Both the position numbers and the translations under genes were made by a program. Below the pieces are notes generated by a model, which made no database searches, was not told where the DNA came from, and was given only the letters and a program-made list of their open reading frames with translations. A DNA stretch of 64,000 nt from Amphibalanus amphitrite (Eukaryota; Arthropoda; Thecostraca; Balanomorpha; Balanidae), in contig NW_024881535.1 in the NCBI RefSeq assembly GCF_019059575.1, forward strand, positions 1,276,001-1,340,000, given 5' to 3'. Position 1 is the stretch's first letter. Each line of letters opens with the position of its first letter. Positions 1 through 9,924 of the stretch are shown here, piece after piece.

Positions 1-2960
1 CAGCATAACGACACGCCAGCGAGTTAAATGCACAGCGAGTTCAATTGAATCCCACCCTGTTACATGCAAATTTGGGCATGTTGTTGTTTGTCATGCAAAA
101 CATGGCAATGGTGTCGACGAGACGCACCGGCTAGGGTGACAAATCAGCACTAGCCCGAACTGAACACTGAACAGGACCTGCATTTCTTGCTACAGAATTT
201 ATATATCTGCACATGTGACAGGACAAAACTGCAATAAAAGATCAAAATCTTCCCTGGTAGACCCCGTTATGCCTCCTGTGCATCACTTTTTTCTTGACAA
301 TAGTTCACCAGCATCAGATATCAGTACAGTACCAGAATGCACCCGCTCCGCTCCACGCAAATTCTGCGTGCCACACCACGGTAGATCCGTACCGCACGTC
401 GCAGCGACGTATTGCCCCACACCCATGAAATCTCGTCGAGATTGTCATACTTTGCAGTCTGGACCTGCAGCCTTGGTCTGGACGACACGGTGTATTTCGT
501 GTCGCACCGTTACGCTGTTGCTTGAGCTATGACTTATGAGGAAAATGTTTAGATCAGGAGATTTGCCGATGTGATCCATTGTTCGATCGTTCATAAAGAA
601 GCTCCATCGTTACGGCTCCGCACATGCCGTCACTCGTCAGACGTCATCCCATATCCGTACCCAAGATTCTTACAGATATCCGTACCAACGCGTTTTTAGG
701 TTTGCATGCATATTACCGGCACAACCTTTTGATTTGCAAACCGACGGAACGGGTCAGCGAAAGTTGTATCGCTTTCTCGGTCCGTATAGGTAAACCTAGG
801 GCCTTGGGTAAACCGACAGCCGACAGGAAAGGATATGCATAACATTGTAATGCATTATTTGTCGTCACGTAATATAAAAATGCCTTTTCCTAGTGGATGT
901 CAATGCCCAACGATAGTTATATATAACAGCACAAGCTACAAACTACTTGAAACATCAAAAAGACTTGCAAGATGCCACTATATGGCTTTGCTCCACAGTC
1001 CAAGCATGAAACATCCAAGAGTTCATTTTTGTTTTGAACCTATTTTATAAATCTCTAAAAGGAATTCACTTACCTTTTAGTCAGAACGACAGCATCCTTC
1101 GGTGCACATATTGTCGCTATTCTATATCCTCGGATAATCAAAGATTACAATTATTTTAGCAAAACCTAATCGCATTTCACCGCAAACCAGACGCCGCCGC
1201 ATAATTGAATCAGCTGTGAATATGGCTGCTTCCGAGTTTCGGTTGCCATAGTTACAGAACGTTGCCATGGCGACGAGGTGCTGCCAAATAGAAGATTTTT
1301 TTCTGTTTGACAGGTAAACGTTTGAAATGCATTGTAGGCATGTAAATGGTGTAAATGTACCATTATGACGATCATAAATAATAACAATTGTCCTGCATGA
1401 TTCGATGAGGAGTGGATAGAGATATTGAATTGGAGGTGCAGTGATGCATGTCAAATCCATCATCTAAACTTGAATTTCTTTCATAGAATTATTCATACCG
1501 TTGATCAAAATGAGTGAAGAAATGGAAGCTATATAGGAAGCTTTAAACATTCCAAATGTAAGTATGCTTTAGAGGTGATGTGAACGGGCAATGCATTTAT
1601 GCATAAAGTGCATACCTATTTAGTAATCACACCGCTGCAGACCCTCGCGCGTAAAACCAGCCGGCCGGCCTGGCCGCCTGGGCTTCCCTCCTGGCCCCCG
1701 GGCCCCGACCACCGAGCCGTCTGTGGGGGGCCACGTGAAGGGGAGATGTTTGGCTTGCCGCCGGAGGAACTAATGCAAGCGATTGGAGGAAACACAAGTT
1801 CCCATGTGCAGGTCTGACTAAGCTTTTGGTGTGTTGAGATAAGACGGCTTTGCGATACAGCATCCCTGCTATAATCCAGCTGTACCGCTAAGCACACACC
1901 ATCCTGCTTATCTGACGAGTCACGAATCGAGCTCAAATATGACCGTATTTGGGCAAAAGATCTGAGTGCATGCTCTTTATTCGCTGTACGTACATACAAC
2001 AGAAGTTCACTTTCGGTGTGAACTATCATTCGTTGGTCGTTAAATGCCACGACGAGCCCTTCTATGCATCACCTTTATTCGTAGCTCGGTTTGCTTGCAG
2101 GAAGTGTGTGTCGGGCCAGTCTTTATATTTTCGATGGGATAGAAATTCACCTGATAAAACTACAAACATTGATCAACAGACTATAAAGTTGTCCCAAATG
2201 AAAGCGATGACCCAGCTTCATATAGTTATGCAATTTGTTTATCTCTGGATATCATGAGTTGTTCATAAGCTTCAAACATTCATCGTGCTTCGGCGGCGAC
2301 ATACGTCACGGAATCGACTCGCGGCGGCCGACGCAGGCTGAAGGCAACGGTGAATGTCTGAGGCTGCTGAGCGTTTGCGTGACATTCAACCAGGAACAAA
2401 CCGGTATCAAGCGATAGGGCTCATCGATACCTTGCTATTGATGTAATATGTTCGGTGGTAAAACTTGTCACCTTTGTTTTATTCGCTGTATTCACTTTGG
2501 ACGGGCTCCAACAGAAAACGCGGAAATCGGCTCGAATGTGCTTGTGAGAGGGCCAACTTAAACTCGTATACGGAAAGACTGACGAGGGGTAACATGACGA
2601 TACTCGGCGATTTTGTAGCTGAATATTTGTTGTTTCGAATGGTGTTGCATATTTTTGTTCTCAGTCTGTCTTGGTTCCAAAATTCGACGTTATCTCCAAT
2701 GTTATGATTTTTCAGACACTAGCAATAATCTGTTTAAGCCTTTGCAAATGCTTTGCTAATGAGCCGACGTCTTATAAACTTATTCTGCACGTGCCTCAAT
2801 ATTCTGTCAATCGACACAGGGACCCAGATTTCGTTCATATGGCGTTGATAATACTAAATGAGCGATTTTTCGTAATCAGAAGCACAGTTGCCGGCTCGCG
2901 GCTCGCGGCTGGCGGCCGACCGCCCACCGCAGTCGGGGCGGCCCGACAGCCGTCCGCGCC
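1..2960. other. Intergenic, no gene recognised
   Basis: No reading frame here resembles a known family. Open frames are short and overlap on both strands as expected by chance. The last ~100 bases are GC-rich and form the upstream region of the histone H1 gene. No transposon ends were recognised. Confidence 0.5.
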
Positions 2961-2965
2961 GAGGT

Positions 2966-2973
2966 TATAAAAG
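2966..2973 (+). promoter_or_regulatory. TATA box of histone H1 gene
   Basis: TATAAAAG lies about 100 bases before the H1 start codon in a GC-rich stretch, which places the transcription start near 2995 and gives a 5' UTR of about 70 bases. The motif is seen directly. Its use as a promoter is inferred from its position. Confidence 0.75.
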
Positions 2974-3066
2974 CCTGTCCTCGGCCGCGCCGGACGTAAA
3001 CGTAAGCCAGCCGCCGTGGTGAGTGGATCACGCTCCGTCTGTGTCGTATCGCTCAGCAAACCAGTC

Positions 3067-3708
3067 ATGTCTGACGACGCTCCTGCTGCGACTACTGCTG
3101 CTGCTGCTGCTGCACCCGCTGCAGCGCCAGCGAAGAAAGGCCGCAAGCCCAAGGAGGGAGGTGCCGCCAAGAAGAAGGCGTCCAAGCCGACCCACCCGCC
3201 TACGCTGGAGATGATCACTAAGGCGATCGCTCACGAGACGGACCCTAAAGGTGTCTCAGTGATGGCTATCAAGAAGTACATCCTGGCGGAGTACAAGGTG
3301 CAGCCGGTGATGCTGCGTCACATGCTGCGGCGTGCCTTCGACGCTGGACTGGCTGCCGGTAAGCTGACTCGACCCAAGGGCCAGAGCGAGTCTCACCTCC
3401 TGTCTGGACGCTACCGGCTGGCCGGAAAGGAGCCCAAGGCGAAGAAGGTGGAGGTCTCTCCCAAGCCGAAGAAAGCGCCCAAAGTCAAGTCCCCTGCCAA
3501 GAAGCCGGCAGCAGCAAAGAAGCCCAAGGCGAAGACCCCGAAGAAGAAACCAGCAGCTGCCGCGGCAAAGAAGGCCAAGTCGCCGAAGAAGGCCAAGTCG
3601 CCGAAGAAGGCCAAGTCACCGAAGAAGGTGAAGACGCCCAAGAAGCCTGCTGTGAAGAAAGCTCTCGCCAAAAAGAAGACCCCCAAGAAGGCAGCGAAAA
3701 AGGCGTAA
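3067..3708 (+). CDS. H1: Linker histone H1
   Basis: This intronless gene encodes a 213-residue linker histone, which binds the nucleosome dyad and linker DNA. The start is the ATG beginning MSDDAPAA. An upstream in-frame GTG at 3016 adds 17 residues that do not look like H1. Residues ~1-38 are an Ala/Pro/Lys-rich head. Residues ~39-118 are the winged-helix globular domain, with THPPTLEMI at its start, VMAIKKYI, LRHMLRRAF and HLLSGRYRLA at its end. The rest is a Lys/Ala/Pro tail with three tandem AKSPKK units and further TPKK motifs, typical CDK-type phosphorylation and DNA-binding motifs. A TATA box lies ~100 bases upstream. No core histone gene is nearby in the window. The 3' region shows an AATAAA and no histone stem-loop, which suggests a replication-independent, polyadenylated H1. 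Confidence 0.97.
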   Translation: MSDDAPAATTAAAAAAPAAAPAKKGRKPKEGGAAKKKASKPTHPPTLEMITKAIAHETDPKGVSVMAIKKYILAEYKVQPVMLRHMLRRAFDAGLAAGKLTRPKGQSESHLLSGRYRLAGKEPKAKKVEVSPKPKKAPKVKSPAKKPAAAKKPKAKTPKKKPAAAAAKKAKSPKKAKSPKKAKSPKKVKTPKKPAVKKALAKKKTPKKAAKKA

Positions 3709-3953
3709 ATCGGTGTTTTATTTTGTGTCGCTCAAGTGTACAAAGACCAGTGTAAATACCATTGTATGCTATCTGCCACCAGTCATACATTTTGTTCGTG
3801 CGTCAAACGTGCTGTTACATTTGTGCGAAAGATCTCGCCCGAGCCGCTGGTGCGGTTGCTTCGCGTGCTGTGAATCATGTCAAAATGCGCTCGTGAACGG
3901 TGAAAGACAAAGCCAGTTGCCCGTCTTTCTCCAGCTCAAGCTGTTCTAATGAT

Positions 3954-3959
3954 AATAAA
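3954..3959 (+). promoter_or_regulatory. Poly(A) signal AATAAA for H1
   Basis: AATAAA occurs ~245 bases after the H1 stop. The intervening 3' UTR contains no copy of the conserved histone mRNA stem-loop, so normal polyadenylation is the likely route of 3' end formation. Confidence 0.6.
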
Positions 3960-3960
3960 G

Positions 3961-5113
3961 AATAGCGTGTTGTACTATTTTCTTGTATTTGGGACAGGGA
4001 ATACGGACACGGGAATGGGCGAGAGGTACATAAGTTTAATTATAACAAGTGAGATAAAGGTTGTATTTGGTGGGCGGGAGAATACGAATGGATGGTGGTC
4101 ATCAGGGTACAGAGTCGCATCCGAACGAGAAGACGTCGCACACGCAACTCCTTAGAGATGAGGATGAATGATCCAGAAAACTAAGAAGTGCATTTATTGC
4201 ATCGTAACTTCGCATTATGTGGTCGTGCATCACCAGTAAAAGCGATTGAAAAAGATTAAACGGTTAAAGATATGCCTATCGGTACCGCCATTTGTCCGAG
4301 TAGTAAAGTAATCTTGATTTGTCCCAGTTCCCGGGAAATTACTCGTAAAGGTATATATTTATTTGTTTATTTCACGGGTCGACATACATAGACGTTTCCG
4401 CATTCGACATAAATGTACGCGAATCCTGCAAAGAAGCGAAAACTTAGATTTTAATTATGCACTTTAAAAATGTTTTAAATATAATGTTTACGTTTTAATG
4501 TTATTTTTTTTTTGAAAATGTTAATTTTTTTCTATGAGTAGGTTTTTTACTCCAGATTAAAATAAGACTCGTGAAACGAGCACGTAATATAAGTAAGCAA
4601 ATAGCTGTTTTAGGTATAAATTAAGTTACAAGTAGGCAACTAAATGCATTTCCTATTTCTCTTCGCTTAGCTACTTTTTAGCTCACCTTCACATATCTTT
4701 TTTATCTTTTAGGGCCTTGGTTTTTATCTGCATCCAATTTCAGCTATCGTTGAGTCTTTCATCCATCCTCCGGGTGCGAACTATTACACAACGGATAGGA
4801 TACATGTGCTCCATTCATCGTGCGATTATCCCGGACACTCGGCTTTAGCTGAATGCCGCCGTCTACATCTTTCCACTTTTTTCTTGTTTAATGAGTTAAT
4901 TGGGTTAACACCAAGCTGTTGTGTGTTTCGGCAAGTATGTTAAAATAAACAAATAAAGAGGTACATATAATAGGTACCTACATTAAATTACGCATATAGA
5001 GATAACTCAAGATCTATATCGTGAAACAGCATCACTAAAGCGAAACTATCGCCTGCACGATAACCTTACTGTTGATCGAGCATAGCCCGAAAATAAAATA
5101 TGTGCGGACTTAT
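3961..5113. other. Intergenic AT-rich stretch
   Basis: No coding potential or recognisable repeat was seen. The stretch lies between the H1 poly(A) signal and the first TTAA-flanked MITE. Confidence 0.5.
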
Positions 5114-5117
5114 TTAA

Positions 5118-5584
5118 AGGGACCCTCCCACCTTAACATTAGATTTGAGTTGAGATAGCCAAAATGGGGTCCCTGGCTCACAATTACCGGTTTCGGCACT
5201 CACAACATCGAGAAATGCCTTAAATCGGAAATATTGAATTTCAAAATTGCAGCATTTTGATTCAGAGGGGCTAATGCATAGGAATACCCCTCTGAATGTG
5301 TGACGTCAGCGCAGATATCTAACGATTTTTAAATGTTTGACTAAAACGTTTTGTAGCACGCGGTGGTATATGCTGCGTTGCGCGCAACAAATGCCGCACT
5401 TTTAAATAAAGCCGCTAGGAACAGCGGAGATCCCAAAAAGTAAACAAAAGTAAAAGTCTATATCTTGAAAACCGGTGAATATTTTTCAATGAAATTTGGT
5501 AGATATTCGTTTTCGCTCTTTCTGAACCGAGCGACATCACCTTCATGCCAATTCATAAACTTTTTTGAAGGTGGGAGGGTCCCT
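5118..5584. mobile_element. TTAA-flanked MITE, copy 1 (467 bp)
   Basis: The ends are inverted repeats, AGGGACCCTCCCACCTT at the left and AAGGTGGGAGGGTCCCT at the right, and both are flanked by TTAA (5114-5117 and 5585-5588). This is the target preference of piggyBac-type transposases. There is no coding capacity, so it would be mobilised in trans. A second copy (37798-38274) is near-identical over its whole length, and a decayed 3' half lies at about 9655-9920. Assignment to the piggyBac superfamily rests only on the TTAA flanks and is inference. Confidence 0.88.
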
Positions 5585-5659
5585 TTAAGAACCTTTAGCG
5601 TGCTATACTCAACTCAACCAACTCAAAATTCACCGGAGTTTAGCGGGACTCAGCCGAAC

Positions 5660-7108
5660 TTAGCCTAGCTCAACTGTTGTCAGGGTGAAGACCCCTGAGC
5701 CACGTCGACTGGCCGTCGTTCCATTATCTCCGCCGTTTTCGGGGAGGATCTGCGGGATCTCTCGGCGAGGCGTGACTATGATCCCGGGACCGACCAGGTG
5801 ACGCTGACGGCCACAGAACTCGCTCCCGCCTCTCCACACGTCTTCCTTTCCGTCCTTGAGGCCTTTTGTGATTCCTCCGAAGCCGCTGAGGGACATCGGG
5901 TATCTGCCGTCTCGGGTGTGAAGATCATCGCGGTCGTCGGAACTTCCGTTCGGGTTCTTCATGGCGCCGGTCGCGTTTCTGGCCACCACCTTCTCCAGCA
6001 GATGCTGAAGGGCCTCCACGACGGTGAGCGCCGATACGCCGAGCAGGAGGCCCAGGTTTCCGCCAAAGTCGGCCAGAAAAGAGGTCCAGGTCATCGCGGG
6101 GTGCTCCGTTGTGCTCACGACGTTTCTGCGTCGGAACAGTAGCAGGGTTCGCAGCTCAAAGTCGCTGAAGCGGGCGTCGCGTCGCGGTGTGACATCCAGG
6201 TTCACAGAGGTCGTGGTACACGTGGCACGTGGACAGTCGCAGTCGTCGATGACCTCGTGGAAGCGACGGTGGAACGTGGTGAACTCTTGGAGGGTGTCAC
6301 AAGGTTGCAGAGGGACCATTCCAGAACCCGAACTGGAGGCTGTCTGGATGTCGGAGAGAAGGTCCAGCAGGAAGAACGGCGCGCAGTTGACCTCTCGCAC
6401 GGCTCGCTCCATCCGACAGCGCTCTGGACAGCTCCAGACGTCGGCAGCCTCGGAGCAGGGCGCGTCGGGTCGGTTGAGGCGGCGGTACTCGCCCCAGCTG
6501 ACCGAGACCACCGCCTCGGCCACGCTGGGCCGCAGGTTGTACTGCGTCACGACCACCGGCACGTCCAGGTAGCGGGCCGAGCGAGGAAGCTCACCAGGGT
6601 GGAACATGACAGCGGCCGTGTTGGAGATTTTCCGCAGAGCCACGTTCAGCTGGTGAGAGGAGGCGTGACGCGTCTTCTGGACAGAGGAGAGTGGGTGGCA
6701 GTACGTCATGTACATTCCGCGGTCGTTGACATCCAGTCTGTTCGGGATCGTGTAGTGGATTTCGTCGCTGAGTCCGGCCAGGATTGGTGTCTCCTCATCC
6801 TCGTCAATGCTGTCAAAGTAGAGGATCGTCTGCTGAGCGTCCGGCCGCAGGCTGTTGAACAGGTCCCGCGGGGAGACGCTCTCGTTCCATGCCTCGTGCG
6901 GGATGAAGAACGAGTTACAGAAGCTGATTTTCGGGTTCGGCGGGCCGTTCAGGTATTGAGTAGTCGTAATTAGCTCGCCGGCGATGAACTCGGCGATTTC
7001 TAGGCTCACCAGACAGACGAGTCCTGCTGCGCAGGTAAGCTTCAGCGCCACAAAGACTGTCTTCAGCAGAAGCTGAAGGCACTTTGTGACGCCCGAGTTC
7101 ATGTTCAT
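5660..7108 (-). CDS. DEG/ENaC (pickpocket-like) sodium channel subunit
   Basis: The 482-residue product is a subunit of a trimeric, amiloride-sensitive-type cation channel of the plasma membrane. TM1 is at residues ~15-42 (VFVALKLTCAAGLVCLVSLE), followed by the post-TM1 motif NPKISFCNSFF. The extracellular loop is Cys-rich and includes CPERCRMERAVREVNCAPFF and later CDCPRATC. TM2 (~residues 345-375) carries FLADFGGNLGLLLGVSALT, with the family's G-x-S selectivity-filter triplet as GVS. The cytoplasmic tail is ~100 residues. Only ~13 residues precede TM1 and the usual His-Gly gating motif is absent. The frame stays open upstream of the ATG to a possible acceptor (CCCTCCCAG near 7140), so a first exon is probably missing from this model. 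The gene is convergent with H1. The ligand or stimulus cannot be predicted. Confidence 0.9.
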   Translation of the reverse strand: MNMNSGVTKCLQLLLKTVFVALKLTCAAGLVCLVSLEIAEFIAGELITTTQYLNGPPNPKISFCNSFFIPHEAWNESVSPRDLFNSLRPDAQQTILYFDSIDEDEETPILAGLSDEIHYTIPNRLDVNDRGMYMTYCHPLSSVQKTRHASSHQLNVALRKISNTAAVMFHPGELPRSARYLDVPVVVTQYNLRPSVAEAVVSVSWGEYRRLNRPDAPCSEAADVWSCPERCRMERAVREVNCAPFFLLDLLSDIQTASSSGSGMVPLQPCDTLQEFTTFHRRFHEVIDDCDCPRATCTTTSVNLDVTPRRDARFSDFELRTLLLFRRRNVVSTTEHPAMTWTSFLADFGGNLGLLLGVSALTVVEALQHLLEKVVARNATGAMKNPNGSSDDRDDLHTRDGRYPMSLSGFGGITKGLKDGKEDVWRGGSEFCGRQRHLVGPGIIVTPRREIPQILPENGGDNGTTASRRGSGVFTLTTVELG

Positions 7109-7144
7109 GTCGCCACGTCGGACGTTCAGAGGCGACTGGGAGGG

Positions 7145-8118
7145 TGCGTGGTCAGTTGGATGTTTTAAAAGAACGGTTATCGATTGCTGGTACAGGGCAT
7201 CGTCCTACCGCAAGAACAAGGCGCCATCAACGGGTGCAAAACAGTCAATTTAAAAGACAAGTGGCCTGCGACGCCAGGTCAGCGATACTGCTATATGGCA
7301 CGCCACTTTGCTCATTTGCCTCTGCCAGTTAATGGGCCAGGATGATTGCTGCGGTACAACAACACCTTCACGAGCCTGCATGACAGCCCCCCCCCCAACC
7401 CCACCCCACCCCACTCTCACCCCTTTTGGTGAGAATTGTGAAGCCGTGCGACGTTCACCAATATCATCCGCAGCCATTCATCAGCTCAACTCGTCTAAAG
7501 CGGATGCCTCATCGGCCGACTCAATGTTAAACAATAATGCTGTCGAGCCTGCATATGAAGGTCACTAATTCAAAGCTTGTTAGTTGAATTTAGCAAACAA
7601 GTTAACGTGTGCGTCGTTCGTTAGCTGTCGCCGACAGCCTGCAATGGTGAATAGGGTGATGAGCATGACGACATATAAGCAAAGGCCGTTAGCCATTAGC
7701 ACGTTGCAATGGGAATAGCCCCGAGCCCAACGCTCGATTCTTAACTTTGAACTGAACAGACGTTTGCTTCGAAAAGCGAAACGGGTTGGTAGGTAACTAT
7801 TGCACCAACCTGTTCAATCAAAATAAATTAAAATATTCAGCATGCTTTAACCCAAACAAATGTTGGATTTCATGCTTCGTTATTTGTTATCGGCCTGCGG
7901 CCATGTAATGCGCCTAGGTTCCTATATAGTATATAATAGGTAGGTCGTTGTAACTTGTAGAATTCGTTTTCACAATGCTTCTTTTGTTAGCCAAGATCGT
8001 TTTGTTTGGAGCCGAAACAACTATGTAAGGAAAGCTTTATATTGCCCGGTACTTACTACTTAATACTTTCAACGTTTCGGTTCTGGCCACAGCGTTACCC
8101 CGAACCCGTCCCGGGACG
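7145..8118. other. Intergenic; C-rich tract
   Basis: There is a C/A-rich low-complexity tract at about 7387-7422. A short 5' exon of the channel gene could lie here on the minus strand, but none was recognised. No other feature was seen. Confidence 0.4.
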
Positions 8119-8126
8119 ATGGTGGG

Positions 8127-8428
8127 CAGGGCTGCGGAGTCGGAGTCGGAGTCGGAGTCGGAGTCGGTCGGAGTCGACAGTTGTGACCGGAGTCGGAGTC
8201 GGAGTCGGAGTCGATTTTAGAAACCCGAGCCGGAGTCGGAGTCGGAGTCACCGAAAATCTGTCGACTCCGCAGCCCTGCTAGGTCTGCGGAGTCGGAGTC
8301 GGGAGTTGGAGTCGCTCGGAGTCGACAATTCTGCCCGGAGTCGGAGTCGGAGTCGGAGCTCAGAGCTGGTTTTTGAAAGTCGGTGTCGGTGTCGGAGTCG
8401 CCGAAAATCCATCGACTCCGCAGCCCTG
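8127..8428. mobile_element. hAT-like MITE made of GGAGTC hexamers, copy 1
   Basis: Inverted ends CAGGGCTGCGGAGTC and GACTCCGCAGCCCTG bound a 302-bp block that is almost entirely GGAGTC-type hexamer repeat. The flanks are a perfect 8-bp duplication, ATGGTGGG (8119-8126 and 8429-8436), the length made by hAT transposases. CAG...CTG ends also fit hAT. The block consists of two similar half-units joined at about 8270-8290. There is no transposase. Long open frames on both strands (Ser-Arg, Gly-Val, Asp-Ser repeats) are by-products of the hexamer. A close copy lies at 41993-42275. Confidence 0.88.
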
Positions 8429-8436
8429 ATGGTGGG

Positions 8437-9190
8437 TGTGTATAAATTGCCGCGCTCTCTTATGCGGAATAGAAACATAGAAAGAATAACCTCTCCTAAA
8501 AATGTGTACCTGATATAATTATACATTCTGCCCTCGCGCCCTTTTTAGCCAGAGACGGACATAAGTGCACATAGATTAAATTACCGTGCCTATCTGCTTA
8601 CTTGGCGCCTTACAATACAAGTCATATTGCTTTCATTTCAAATTTTGGGCCCTTGCATCATGAGTAGCAAGTAGCAACTAGCAACTAGCAAAAGAAAGAT
8701 AATAGTATTTAAGCTATTTCGGTCCTATGAGTAATGACATCAGAAAGACTAATATATAACCACGCTTCTGGAGTTTTAGACGGACATCTACTACCTAGTG
8801 AACCTATAGATACGGATAAACCTACTTGGTTGACGATGCGGTACGCATACAGTCGTAAACTTGCACAAATGTTTAGGTATACTTCATTTTCTGCTTTGAA
8901 AAATGAGAATTGTTATAGTTTGAGTAAAGATACAAATATTGATACCCAGGGAACTCAGTTTTGCGTTATTGATAATTATTTCATTATATGTTTCATTTTG
9001 ATGTTTTACATAAATCGCTGCAAACTAATTTTGCAGTACTTTATGAAGATAGAAATCGGCGACAAAAAAGGCGCAAATGTGACAACAGATGACGCCAACT
9101 TCCGTTAGTTTTTCGCACTGTTTTTCGTCGATTTATTTGTATTGGTCGATTTCTTCTCATACTTTTTATTCTTTCAGTAATTGTAATCAG
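8437..9190. other. Intergenic, nothing recognised
   Basis: AT-rich sequence with no gene, tRNA or transposon end recognised. Confidence 0.4.
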
Positions 9191-9192
9191 TC

Positions 9193-9363
9193 GTCGCCCG
9201 TGTGCATAGGTCGAAAGGGATTTGAATTTTAACTCCTATGCGTACTTGCATTGCCGGCACTGTATATATCTTTACTGAGGGAATAGACTGAGGTGAGAAG
9301 ATTGCTCATTTTGAAGCTAATTGCCACCTAATTGCATGCCAGGTCGCTTACCCGGCCATCTCT
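9193..9363. repeat. Direct duplication, copy 1
   Basis: About 170 bases that recur at 9447-9634 in the same orientation. Shared landmarks are GTGTGCATAGGTCGAAA, TCCTATGCGTACTTGCATTG, TTTACTGAGGGAATAGA and GGCCATCTCT. Copies differ by point changes and small indels, so the duplication is not recent. No coding potential was seen. Confidence 0.75.
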
Positions 9364-9446
9364 CTAATTTGTCTGACTGGTAGGTTTGAAAATTGTCTAC
9401 TTGAAAGATATTTAATTTCATATTTAATTGAAAGATATCTAGCTTG

Positions 9447-9634
9447 TCGTGTCGCCTGTGTGCATAGGTCGAAACTCGAAAAGGATTTGAATTTTACCTC
9501 CTATGCGTACTTGCATTGCCTGCACTGTTTATGTCCTTATATTCTTTACTGAGGGAATAGAATGAGGTGAAAATATTACTTATTTTGAAGCTAATGCAAG
9601 ATCAGTTGCCAGGTCACCTTTTGGCCATCTCTTT
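9447..9634. repeat. Direct duplication, copy 2
   Basis: Second copy of the 9193-9363 block, followed directly by the relic of the TTAA-flanked MITE. Confidence 0.75.
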
Positions 9635-9654
9635 CATCTTTCATCTCCATCAGT

Positions 9655-9920
9655 AAAACATGGTGGTGTATACTGCTTTGTGCGCAGCATCTGCAGCACT
9701 TTAGGATGCCAAATTATTGCTTTCAAATGACATTAAACAAAAGTTAAAGTGTAATGTCTTGAAATCCAGTGAATATTTTTCTGGTGGCTTTAATGTTTCT
9801 GAACCACGGCGCATCACTTTTATGCCAATGCATTAACCACGGTGACTATAAATAACTTTTTAATTAACTTTTTTGGCATTAACTTTTTTGAAGGTGGGTT
9901 TTGCCCCTTCTAAGAACAAA
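9655..9920. mobile_element. Decayed 3' half of the TTAA-flanked MITE
   Basis: The order of landmarks matches the right half of the 5118-5584 element: a GTGGTGTATACTGC block, CAAAAGTTAAAGT, CTTGAAATCCAGTGAATATTTTTC, ATGCCAAT and TTTTTTGAAGGTGGG. The left half and the right TTAA are not recognisable. It is clearly older than the other two copies. Confidence 0.7.
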
Positions 9921-9924
9921 AATT

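Noticed and set aside
3016-3066. 17-residue N-terminal extension of H1
   Set aside because: It would begin with GTG and does not resemble H1, whereas the ATG at 3067 gives the usual MSD-type start.
3709-3953. Histone 3' stem-loop
   Set aside because: Looked for GGCTCTTTTCAGAGCC-like sequence and found none.
8006-8518. 170-residue frame rich in Ser-Arg, resembling an SR protein
   Set aside because: It runs through the GGAGTC MITE. The hexamer has no stop in any frame, no RRM is present, and the TIRs and target duplication explain the block.
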